DNA of 64,000 bases from Virgibacillus phasianinus (GTDB taxonomy: Bacteria; Bacillota; Bacilli; Bacillales; Amphibacillaceae), in NCBI RefSeq assembly GCF_002216775.1, contig NZ_CP022315.1:2604001-2668000 (forward strand), written 5' to 3'. Made by a program: the position numbers and the translations under genes. Under the pieces are notes generated by a model. The model did no database searches. It was given only the letters and a program-made list of their open reading frames with translations, and was not told the DNA's origin. This document shows positions 42,300 to 49,787 of this stretch, piece after piece. Position 1 is the first letter of the stretch. Every line of letters starts with the position of its first letter.

Positions 42300-43628
42300 A
42301 TGACAACTTACCATTTTATTGGTATTAAAGGAACAGGAATGAGTGCACTTGCCCAGATTCTGAACGATTCAGGGGAAAAAGTTCAGGGTTCTGATGTGGA
42401 GAAACGTTTTTATACACAAGATGCATTAGAAGAAAAAAACATTCCAATACTTCCTTTTTCAGAGGAAAACATCAAAGACGAATTTACGATTATTGCAGGA
42501 AATGCTTTTTCTGATGAGCATCCTGAAATAAAAGAGGCAAAAGAACGCGGTCTAACCTTTTTTAGATATCACGAATTTTTGGGTGAATGGTTAAAGCAAT
42601 ATACCAGTATCGCGGTTGCGGGAGCCCATGGTAAAACATCAACTACCGGATTGCTTGCCCATGTCCTTGGATCAAGATATCCAATTTCCTATTTAATTGG
42701 CGATGGAACAGGAAAGGGGCACGTTGATAGTGAATATTTCGTATTTGAGGCTTGTGAATACAGGCGGCATTTTTTAGAATATGAACCAGATTATGCAATA
42801 ATGACGAATATCGATTTTGATCATCCTGACTACTTTACAAGTATAGATGACGTATTTGAGGCTTTTCAATCAATGTCTGACCGTGTTAAAAAAGGTATTA
42901 TCGCATGCGGTGATGATGAACAGTTGCAGGAAATTCAGGCAAAAGTTCCTGTCGTGTATTACGGATTATCAAACACCAATGATTTTCAGGCGCAAAATAT
43001 TGTGGAAACAGAGTCTGGTACTGAATTTGATGTTTTTGTGCGTAATACGTATTATGATACTTTTACAATACCAATGTACGGCAATCACAATATATTGAAT
43101 GCACTTTCGGTTATTGCAATCTGTCATTATGAGGATATGAAAGCAAAAGATATAAAGGCACTTAGTACATTTAAAGGTGTAAAGCGCCGTTTCACTGAAA
43201 AGAAGATTGCCAATCAGATTTTGGTGGATGATTACGCCCACCACCCGAGAGAAATCACAGCAACAATAGACTCAGCCAGGAAAAAGTATCCTACTAAAGA
43301 AATCGTTGCTATTTTTCAACCACACACATTTACACGTACAAAAACATTTCTGCAAGAATTTGCGGATAGCTTAAATTTAGCCGACTATGTTTATTTATGT
43401 GATATTTTTGGTTCTGCACGGGAAGACTCTGGTAAACTTACAATTGATGATTTGAAGAAACTGATAGATAATAGTAAAACCCTTGATATTAACAATACAA
43501 ATATCCTAACAGAACATGAGGATTGCGTAATGTTATTCATGGGTGCCGGTGATATACAAAAGTTCCAACAAGCCTATGAACAGGGGCTCAAAGAGGATCA
43601 TACGGTAATGAAACGAAAAAATGCTTAA
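42300..43628 (+). CDS. murC: UDP-N-acetylmuramate--L-alanine ligase
   Basis: 442 aa. Adds L-alanine to UDP-MurNAc, the first amino acid of the peptidoglycan stem. Mur ligase layout: N-terminal UDP-binding domain ([13 protein letters not shown], 6-18), ATP P-loop [10 protein letters not shown] at 108-117, middle-domain [15 protein letters not shown] and [11 protein letters not shown], and C-terminal [10 protein letters not shown] and [19 protein letters not shown] about 9 nt before ATG 42300. Ends with its own terminator. Confidence 0.97.
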   Translation: MTTYHFIGIKGTGMSALAQILNDSGEKVQGSDVEKRFYTQDALEEKNIPILPFSEENIKDEFTIIAGNAFSDEHPEIKEAKERGLTFFRYHEFLGEWLKQYTSIAVAGAHGKTSTTGLLAHVLGSRYPISYLIGDGTGKGHVDSEYFVFEACEYRRHFLEYEPDYAIMTNIDFDHPDYFTSIDDVFEAFQSMSDRVKKGIIACGDDEQLQEIQAKVPVVYYGLSNTNDFQAQNIVETESGTEFDVFVRNTYYDTFTIPMYGNHNILNALSVIAICHYEDMKAKDIKALSTFKGVKRRFTEKKIANQILVDDYAHHPREITATIDSARKKYPTKEIVAIFQPHTFTRTKTFLQEFADSLNLADYVYLCDIFGSAREDSGKLTIDDLKKLIDNSKTLDINNTNILTEHEDCVMLFMGAGDIQKFQQAYEQGLKEDHTVMKRKNA

Positions 43629-43637
43629 TCTAAATCA

Positions 43638-43664
43638 GAGTCTACTTATGTAGGCTCTTTTTTT
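43638..43664 (+). terminator. Terminator of murC
   Basis: 8-bp stem GAGTCTAC with GTAGGCTC (one G-U), 4-nt loop, then a seven-T run. Confidence 0.88.
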
Positions 43665-43742
43665 GTCCAAAAAAAGTGCGCTATGTATACTTCTTGTAGA
43701 TAGACTGAACTTTTCATGATACAATTGGGATAAAGTGGTTGT

Positions 43743-43768
43743 GTTTATGTACACTTAAGAAAGGGTAT
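43743..43768 (+). promoter_or_regulatory. Sigma-B (general stress) promoter of ytxGH
   Basis: GTTTAT, 14-nt spacer, GGGTAT, against the consensus GTTTAA-N13-15-GGGTAT: 5/6 and 6/6. It lies 69 bp upstream of ytxG. ytxGHJ of B. subtilis has a sigma-B promoter too. Confidence 0.8.
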
Positions 43769-43836
43769 TACTAACCCTATAGTAACAAGGACATAGGCAG
43801 AGAAAAATTACATAAAACAAGGAGATGAACTAGTGT

Positions 43837-44244
43837 ATGGAAATATTATTGTATATTGCTGCTATTATAGTCGCGGTAGCATTCGTTGTACTCGTAATTT
43901 ATTTAGCCATGACCTTAAAGGCGACGCAGCGCACATTAAATAATGTTGCTGATACTGTCGAAGATTTGGAAAAGCAATTACAGGGAATAACAACGGAAAC
44001 TACGGCATTACTAAATAAAACAAATCGATTGGCTGATGACGTAAATCAGAAGTCTTCGAAACTTAACGGCCTTTTTGAAGGTGTAAAAGGACTTGGGGAA
44101 ACAGTCAAGGATTTCAACCAATCATTGAAAAAAATCTCAGCAAAAGTAACTAGTGCTGCCACCCAAAATCAGGAGAAGGCTTCCCAGGCTATAAAGTGGG
44201 GTTCAGCCGTTGTGGACTTGTGGAATAAGAAAAAAAATAAATAA
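43837..44244 (+). CDS. ytxG: YtxG (DUF948) general stress protein
   Basis: 135 aa. One N-terminal membrane helix (about residues 3-25), then a long helical, coiled-coil-like region (LNNVADTVEDLEKQLQGITT and on) typical of DUF948. Likely anchored in the membrane with the coil in the cytosol. First gene of the stress operon behind a sigma-B promoter. The start ATG 43837 has AAGGAGATG about 9 nt upstream. Confidence 0.9.
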   Translation: MEILLYIAAIIVAVAFVVLVIYLAMTLKATQRTLNNVADTVEDLEKQLQGITTETTALLNKTNRLADDVNQKSSKLNGLFEGVKGLGETVKDFNQSLKKISAKVTSAATQNQEKASQAIKWGSAVVDLWNKKKNK

Positions 44245-44264
44245 TTAAAACAGGAGGAATCTAA

Positions 44265-44732
44265 ATGAGTAATCAGGAGAATCAGGAGAGCCAGAACATT
44301 AACAGTAAGGACTTTATGATTGGCACATTGATTGGGGGAATTGTCGGTGCTGCAGTTGCACTCTTATTCGCTCCTAAATCAGGTAAGGAATTAAGAGGAG
44401 ATCTAAACCAGGGTGCAGGTGATGTACGTGGACGAGCAAGTGATTGGAAGAACATAGCTTATGAAAAAGGATCAGACCTAAAGGGCAAAGCTTACGAAAA
44501 AGGAGCAGATTGGAAGGACAAAGCCTATGTTAAAGGATCAGAGTTGAAAAATAAAGCTGTTGACTCTACTTCGCAGGTGACGAAGAACTTATCTGAAAAA
44601 ACACAAGGACTTACTAAGTCATTTCAAGTTAAGCTTCAAGAAAAGAGAAATAAAGAGGATGAAGCATTAGATGCAGCAGAAGAGGTAGCAGAAGCAATCG
44701 AAGAAGCAGCAGAAGAATTAGAAAAGAAATAA
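44265..44732 (+). CDS. ytxH: YtxH general stress protein with LEA-like 11-mer repeats
   Basis: 155 aa. Residues 16-36 are a Gly-rich membrane segment (MIGTLIGGIVGAAVALLFAP). Residues about 60-105 hold three to four copies of an 11-residue unit KG(S/A)(D/E)(L/W)K(G/D/N)KAY(E/V), like group-3 LEA proteins, and the C-terminus is Glu/Ala-rich. Such helices may protect membrane or proteins under drying or salt stress. It follows ytxG by 20 bp with AGGAGG. The ytxJ gene that follows in B. subtilis is absent; aroA comes next. Confidence 0.9.
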   Translation: MSNQENQESQNINSKDFMIGTLIGGIVGAAVALLFAPKSGKELRGDLNQGAGDVRGRASDWKNIAYEKGSDLKGKAYEKGADWKDKAYVKGSELKNKAVDSTSQVTKNLSEKTQGLTKSFQVKLQEKRNKEDEALDAAEEVAEAIEEAAEELEKK

Positions 44733-44752
44733 TATGGACAAGCACTAGACAT

Positions 44753-44791
44753 AAAGGGGATGGACTTTTGATTTCAGGCCATTCCCTTTTT
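44753..44791 (+). terminator. Terminator of ytxGH
   Basis: Stem AAAGGGGATGG with CCATTCCCTTT (one G-U), 15-nt loop, then T run. Confidence 0.75.
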
Positions 44792-44865
44792 CTAATTCCA
44801 ACAGTTTTTGTAAAGACTATATTCTGCCCAGGCACCAAAAGAAGTCGCAAATTGGAGTGTAGGTA

Positions 44866-45948
44866 ATGGAACAAAATCAAATGAATGTATTTCGTGAACA
44901 ATTGAGCGAGGTAAACCTGGAGTTACTAGCATTACTGAATAAGCGTGCCGATCTTGTTCAGCAGATAGGTCTGGTTAAACATGGAATGAAACGATTTGAT
45001 CCAGTTAGGGAAAGAGAAATGATGGATTTGATTACGAGCCATAATGAAGGGCCGTTTACAAATGCCACAGTTGAACATATCTTTAAAGAAATCTTTAAGG
45101 CCGGCTTGGAATTACAGGAGGACGACCATAGTAAAGAACTGCTAGTATCACGTAAAAAGAAACCCGTTGATACAGTTGTTAATATAAATGGAAGTAACAT
45201 TGGAGATGGAAATGTTCACCTTATCATGGGACCATGTTCTGTGGAAAGTTATCAGCAGGTATCACAAGTTGCTGAGTCTGTTAAAAGTAAAGGGATTAAC
45301 CTATTACGTGGTGGAGCATTTAAACCTAGAACTTCACCATATGATTTTCAAGGACTTGGTTTTGAAGGATTGCAGATATTAAAGCGGGTCGCAAATGAAC
45401 ATGATTTGGCAGTTGTTAGTGAGATTGTTAGCCCTGCGCATATCGAGGAAGCGATTGACTATGTTGACGTGATTCAAATAGGAGCACGTAACATGCAGAA
45501 TTTTGAACTGTTAAAGGCTGCTGGGGTTGTAGATAAACCAGTCTTGTTGAAACGTGGTTTATCAGCCACAATTTCTGAATTTATTAATGCTGCAGAATAT
45601 ATTATTTCCAGAGGGAATGGCAATATTATTTTATGTGAGCGAGGAATAAGAACATACGAAAAAGCTACTAGGAACACACTTGATATTTCTGCTGTCCCAA
45701 TATTAAAGCAAGAAACTCATTTACCTGTTTTGGTCGATGTAACTCATTCTACCGGCAGAAGAGATCTGCTACTGCCTGCTGCAAAAGCGGCGATAGCAAT
45801 AGGAGCTGATGGAGTAATGGCTGAAGTTCATCCAGACCCGGCAGTAGCATTATCGGATTCAGCACAGCAAATGGATCTTGAGATGTTTGATAAGTTTGTT
45901 GAAGGGTTATACAAGTTTTCTAACGCTTCAGGAAGGGAACTTCGGTAG
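44866..45948 (+). CDS. aroA: Bifunctional chorismate mutase / DAHP synthase
   Basis: 360 aa, as in B. subtilis AroA (358 aa). An N-terminal AroQ-type chorismate mutase domain (residues 1-90; [20 protein letters not shown]) is fused to 3-deoxy-7-phosphoheptulonate synthase (about 105-350), seen in [28 protein letters not shown] and [19 protein letters not shown]. It starts the shikimate path. The mutase domain lets prephenate/chorismate act as feedback signals. The upstream site is GGAGTGTAGGT. Confidence 0.96.
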   Translation: MEQNQMNVFREQLSEVNLELLALLNKRADLVQQIGLVKHGMKRFDPVREREMMDLITSHNEGPFTNATVEHIFKEIFKAGLELQEDDHSKELLVSRKKKPVDTVVNINGSNIGDGNVHLIMGPCSVESYQQVSQVAESVKSKGINLLRGGAFKPRTSPYDFQGLGFEGLQILKRVANEHDLAVVSEIVSPAHIEEAIDYVDVIQIGARNMQNFELLKAAGVVDKPVLLKRGLSATISEFINAAEYIISRGNGNIILCERGIRTYEKATRNTLDISAVPILKQETHLPVLVDVTHSTGRRDLLLPAAKAAIAIGADGVMAEVHPDPAVALSDSAQQMDLEMFDKFVEGLYKFSNASGRELR

Positions 45949-46054
45949 TCAGCTAACTGATCTACCAACAATTTTTAACTATTTTTGTGTTTTTCTCTTT
46001 GGTAGAGTATGATAGATAAAAAAGACGATGAATAATGGAATTGGAGGATACGAC

Positions 46055-47050
46055 ATGAACATAACAATTTATGATGTTGCCAGGGAGGCAAATGTATCGA
46101 TGGCAACTGTTTCACGAGTAGTAAATGGAAATCCAAATGTTAAACCAACAACAAGAAAAAAAGTACTGGCAACAATTGAGAGTTTGGGATACCGGCCAAA
46201 TGCAGTTGCACGTGGCTTAGCAAGTAAAAAAACAACTACAGTAGGAGCCATCATACCGGACATTTCAAGCATCTTTTTTGCTGAACTTGCAAGAGGGATT
46301 GAGGATATTGCAACGATGTACAAATACAATATCATTTTGAGTAATTCGGATCAGAACAAAGATAAAGAACTTCAACTGATTAATACGATGTATGAAAAGC
46401 AAGTAGACGGTATACTATTTATGGGTGGGACAATCACAGAAGAGCATGTGGAACAGTTTAAAAGTTCGTCAGTCCCTGTTGTTTTAGCAGCAACTTATGA
46501 CGAGACAGGAACAATCCCCTCTGTAAACATAGATTATGAACAAGCAGCTTATGAAGCAACGAAGTTTTTACTTGATAAAGGAAATAAAACAGTTGCGTTT
46601 ATTGCGGCTGAAGATGATACAACAATAAATCAGCAAAAATATGCAGGATATCAACGTGCACTTCAGGAATCATCTGTTTCCTTAAACGATGCGTATGTGG
46701 TGAAAGGCGACTTTACATATGGATCAGGACTTGAAGCGGTAGATGAGCTGTTTGCATTAGAAACAAAACCCACTGCAATATTTGTTTCATCGGATGAAAT
46801 GGCACTTGGGGTCATCCATGGCGCTCAGGATAAAGGCATAAAGGTTCCTGAAGATCTTGAGGTATTTGGATTTGATAATACCAGATTGGCTTCTATGGTA
46901 CGCCCGACACTTTCAACAATTGTACAGCCAATGTACGATATCGGTGCTGTTGCAATGCGCCTTTTGACTAAGTATATGAACAAAGAAGAGATTTCTGAGA
47001 AGAAAGTTGTATTGCCACACCGAATTGAAGAAAGAAATTCAACAAAATAA
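46055..47050 (+). CDS. ccpA: Catabolite control protein A
   Basis: 331 aa from ATG 46055, with GGAGG 8 nt upstream; an in-frame start at 46028 has no match in the family. LacI-type [23 protein letters not shown] (3-22) and the hinge helix [14 protein letters not shown], then a periplasmic-binding-protein-like core. With HPr(Ser-P) it binds cre sites to control carbon genes; a candidate cre lies before pckA in this window. aroA-ccpA order is as in B. subtilis. Confidence 0.97.
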   Translation: MNITIYDVAREANVSMATVSRVVNGNPNVKPTTRKKVLATIESLGYRPNAVARGLASKKTTTVGAIIPDISSIFFAELARGIEDIATMYKYNIILSNSDQNKDKELQLINTMYEKQVDGILFMGGTITEEHVEQFKSSSVPVVLAATYDETGTIPSVNIDYEQAAYEATKFLLDKGNKTVAFIAAEDDTTINQQKYAGYQRALQESSVSLNDAYVVKGDFTYGSGLEAVDELFALETKPTAIFVSSDEMALGVIHGAQDKGIKVPEDLEVFGFDNTRLASMVRPTLSTIVQPMYDIGAVAMRLLTKYMNKEEISEKKVVLPHRIEERNSTK

Positions 47051-47163
47051 TTCAGAATTACAGAAGCTGTTCCTTTTTATCAGGACAGCTTCCTTTTATT
47101 GCAGTTTAGCGGGCAGTCATACCCAAATTACTGTAGTTTTGTAATATAGGTTATCTATTTTCA

Positions 47164-48324
47164 TTATGTGTGTCTGTGTTTTGTATACTTTAATGCACTT
47201 TGTAATACCTTATAGTTCTTTTCAGTTATGTCTTTTTTTCGTGGAATAGTTGGAACAATATTCTTATCGTCCTGCCATGTAGCAGGTAATGAAACTGGTG
47301 ACTCCATTTGCCATTTGCTGAGCCAATCTTCCGGAATGTCTCCAAGTTTGTGTTTACCAGTAGTCATTACATTCCAAATTTGTGCCCACGCACGAGGAAC
47401 GACGCGCCAAGAATCATAACCGCCACCTCCAAGCGCAATCCATTTTCCGTTGCAATAGGTATGTGAGAGCTCGTGCGCAAGTGCTGGTATTTTCTCATAA
47501 ATCGCCATCGTTGCGCATAAATGTGTTAAGGGGTCATAGCAATGTGCATCAGCACCATTCTGGGTAATGATAATATCAGGTTGGAAGTATTCCGCAATCT
47601 CTTTAAATGCTGCTTCATAGACCTGTAAAAAAGAATCGTCTTCCGTAAAAGCGTCAATTGGCAGGTTGAATGCATATCCATGACCATCTTTGATACCACG
47701 CTCATTTATGTTACCAGTTCCGGGAAATAAGTATCGCCCCGTTTCATGAATGGAAAGCGTACACACATTCGGATCCTCATAAAAGGCCCATTGTACACCG
47801 TCGCCATGATGGGCATCTGTATCCACATAGAGTACTTTCAGATTGTACTTTTCCCGAATGTACTTAATGGCAACCGCTGCATCGTTATAAATACAAAATC
47901 CTGCCGCTCTTCTTTTAAACCCATGATGTAATCCACCACCAAGATTTAATGCATGACTAACTTTTCCTGAAAGTACAGCATCAACAGCCGTTAATGTCCC
48001 GCCAACCAAATAACTTGAAGCATCATGCATGTTTTGAAAAATAGGTGTATCTTCCGTACCTATTCCATATTCCAATCCTCCATCATCCTGTAATAATCCT
48101 TCACCAGCTTTTTTAATGGCCTGTATATATGCCCTGTCATGAAATAATGCCAATTCGTCTTCTGTTGCCTTTTTAGGCGCAATAATCTGACTTTCGTCCA
48201 ATGTGTTAGCCGCTGCCAGCAGTTCCTTTGCAAGAACTACGCGCTTTTGGTTAAAAGGATGATCAGCATTGAAATGATAGCCTAACATGGCATCTGAAAA
48301 AACGAACGACGCGTCACATTTCAT
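47164..48324 (-). CDS. acuC: Acetoin utilisation protein AcuC (histone-deacetylase family)
   Basis: 386 aa, class-I-like HDAC fold. Catalytic His pair in GGGLHHGF (133-134), zinc ligands in YVDTDAHHGDGVQ (Asp 170 and His 172 region) and ITQNGADAHCYDPL. In B. subtilis AcuC removes the acetyl group from acetyl-CoA synthetase, reversing AcuA. Its start overlaps acuB by 4 bp (translational coupling). AcsA, the target, is not encoded next to the cluster here. Confidence 0.95.
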   Translation of the reverse strand: MKCDASFVFSDAMLGYHFNADHPFNQKRVVLAKELLAAANTLDESQIIAPKKATEDELALFHDRAYIQAIKKAGEGLLQDDGGLEYGIGTEDTPIFQNMHDASSYLVGGTLTAVDAVLSGKVSHALNLGGGLHHGFKRRAAGFCIYNDAAVAIKYIREKYNLKVLYVDTDAHHGDGVQWAFYEDPNVCTLSIHETGRYLFPGTGNINERGIKDGHGYAFNLPIDAFTEDDSFLQVYEAAFKEIAEYFQPDIIITQNGADAHCYDPLTHLCATMAIYEKIPALAHELSHTYCNGKWIALGGGGYDSWRVVPRAWAQIWNVMTTGKHKLGDIPEDWLSKWQMESPVSLPATWQDDKNIVPTIPRKKDITEKNYKVLQSALKYTKHRHT

Positions 48325-48971
48325 GATTTTGGCCCCGTCATGTTATTTGGCCACATTAATTCATAGCCACATTCACGCAGATCATTAATAACAGGCATCG
48401 GATTCATGGTTTGAATACGAAAGACAAGGATTTTATAGTTAGGATCGTTTTTGAATGGATAAACCAAGACAGATGTAATATTTGTTTTTCGCTTGCCAAA
48501 GACTGAAGCAACCTCGGGCAAAATTCCTGGTTTATGCGGAACCTTCACTTCAATGTGCGAGCTCTGCACATTGGTTCCGGTCAGATGAATAAGCGTGTAA
48601 AGCATATCTTTTTCAGTGACCATACCGACTAATTTATAATCGCGAACGACAGGGACACACGCGAACTCCTCATCATAAAAAATACTTGCTACCTCTTCAA
48701 CAAAATCCAATGGATGTACAGTGACAACTGGATGACTCATAATACTTTTCAGTTCATTTTGAAGAACTTTTTCAGCAGAATCTTTTTGCAAAATAGATGG
48801 ACTTGCATCTCGAACGTCCCGATCCGAAACAATTCCGATAACGTGCAGCTGATCATCTACAATAGGAATGTGTCTTATTCTGTTTTCATGTAACACGGTA
48901 AGTGCTTCAGCAATTGTTGCATCAGGTGTTAAAGTGATGACATCTGGATTCATAATTTCTTCAACCAGCAC
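48321..48971 (-). CDS. acuB: AcuB, CBS-domain plus ACT-domain protein
   Basis: 216 aa. Two CBS domains (about 1-60 and 75-130; PDVITLTPDATIAEAL and SHPVVTVHPLDFVEEVA), which bind adenylates, and a C-terminal ACT domain (about 138-205; VPHKPGILPEVASVF). Its role in acetoin or acetate use is not known, but it is a likely sensor for the AcuA/AcuC switch. Middle gene of acuABC, 0 bp after acuA. Confidence 0.93.
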   Translation of the reverse strand: MLVEEIMNPDVITLTPDATIAEALTVLHENRIRHIPIVDDQLHVIGIVSDRDVRDASPSILQKDSAEKVLQNELKSIMSHPVVTVHPLDFVEEVASIFYDEEFACVPVVRDYKLVGMVTEKDMLYTLIHLTGTNVQSSHIEVKVPHKPGILPEVASVFGKRKTNITSVLVYPFKNDPNYKILVFRIQTMNPMPVINDLRECGYELMWPNNMTGPKS

Positions 48972-49625
48972 CTATAATCCCTCCCTCATAGACCGGTATT
49001 GGTGACGCTGCAAAAATTTTAATTTATCAAATTGATGAATGGACTCGTCAGGAACATTTTCCCCGATTTTAACCATTAGACAATTGGCGGGATGGGAAAT
49101 GATTTCTGGATCATCAGTTGGTGCTGGAATAAGCCCGCCGGCAGCCATCATTTTTTCCATGACTTTTCGGTAATCCCAAATTCCAAGGTTTGTACCATCA
49201 AGATCCCAGTGCCAATAATATTCAGTTGATATGATAATATAGTTTTCCATAAATTTATCCATCATGGAAACTTTCAACAGACCTGAAGCGACTTTTGAGC
49301 CGCGAAATTTGGGTATAACTTCAATGGCTCCAAGCTCAATCAGGTTTTCCATTTCAAATTTTGACCACCGTTCCAATGGATCAGGATGTAAATAGGTAAC
49401 ATAGCCGATAATTGTGTTTTCGGTGCGTGCAATAATGATTCGCCCTTCTGGAAAGTCTGCGATGTTTAATAGAGCCTTAAATTGTTTATCCGCGATACGA
49501 AATGCGGTCAATTGCTCATGAAACTCGTATTTTTCCAACTCGGATGAGGATAGTGGGCCTTCGATTGTAATTTGTCCGTGTATCGTTTCATGTGTAAGTG
49601 ATTGAAAAGATTTCACATGTTTCAT
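48972..49625 (-). CDS. acuA: Protein acetyltransferase AcuA (GNAT family)
   Basis: 217 aa. GNAT core with acetyl-CoA-binding VIPKFRGSKVASGLLK (about 102-117). In B. subtilis it acetylates and so turns off acetyl-CoA synthetase; AcuC undoes this. First gene of acuABC, with GGTGGTG before ATG 49625. In B. subtilis acsA is divergent from acuA; here the upstream neighbour is a class A PBP on the same strand, so the switch and its target are separated. Confidence 0.93.
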   Translation of the reverse strand: MKHVKSFQSLTHETIHGQITIEGPLSSSELEKYEFHEQLTAFRIADKQFKALLNIADFPEGRIIIARTENTIIGYVTYLHPDPLERWSKFEMENLIELGAIEVIPKFRGSKVASGLLKVSMMDKFMENYIIISTEYYWHWDLDGTNLGIWDYRKVMEKMMAAGGLIPAPTDDPEIISHPANCLMVKIGENVPDESIHQFDKLKFLQRHQYRSMREGL

Positions 49626-49751
49626 ATTTTCACCACCTGCTCCTGAAAAATAAGTGTAGGTATTTTCATGCTATTTCCATTATACAGGATAAACCTGTGT
49701 ATTTTTAGTAATATACAGAAAAATTAGGGTTGGAGCCACTGATAGTAAAAA

Positions 49752-49784
49752 AACTAGCCTGCATTGAATTTCTGCAGGCTAGTT
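49752..49784 (-). terminator. Terminator of the class A PBP gene
   Basis: 12-bp perfect stem AACTAGCCTGCA with its complement around a 9-nt loop, followed by a T run on the reverse strand. Confidence 0.92.
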
Positions 49785-49787
49785 AAA

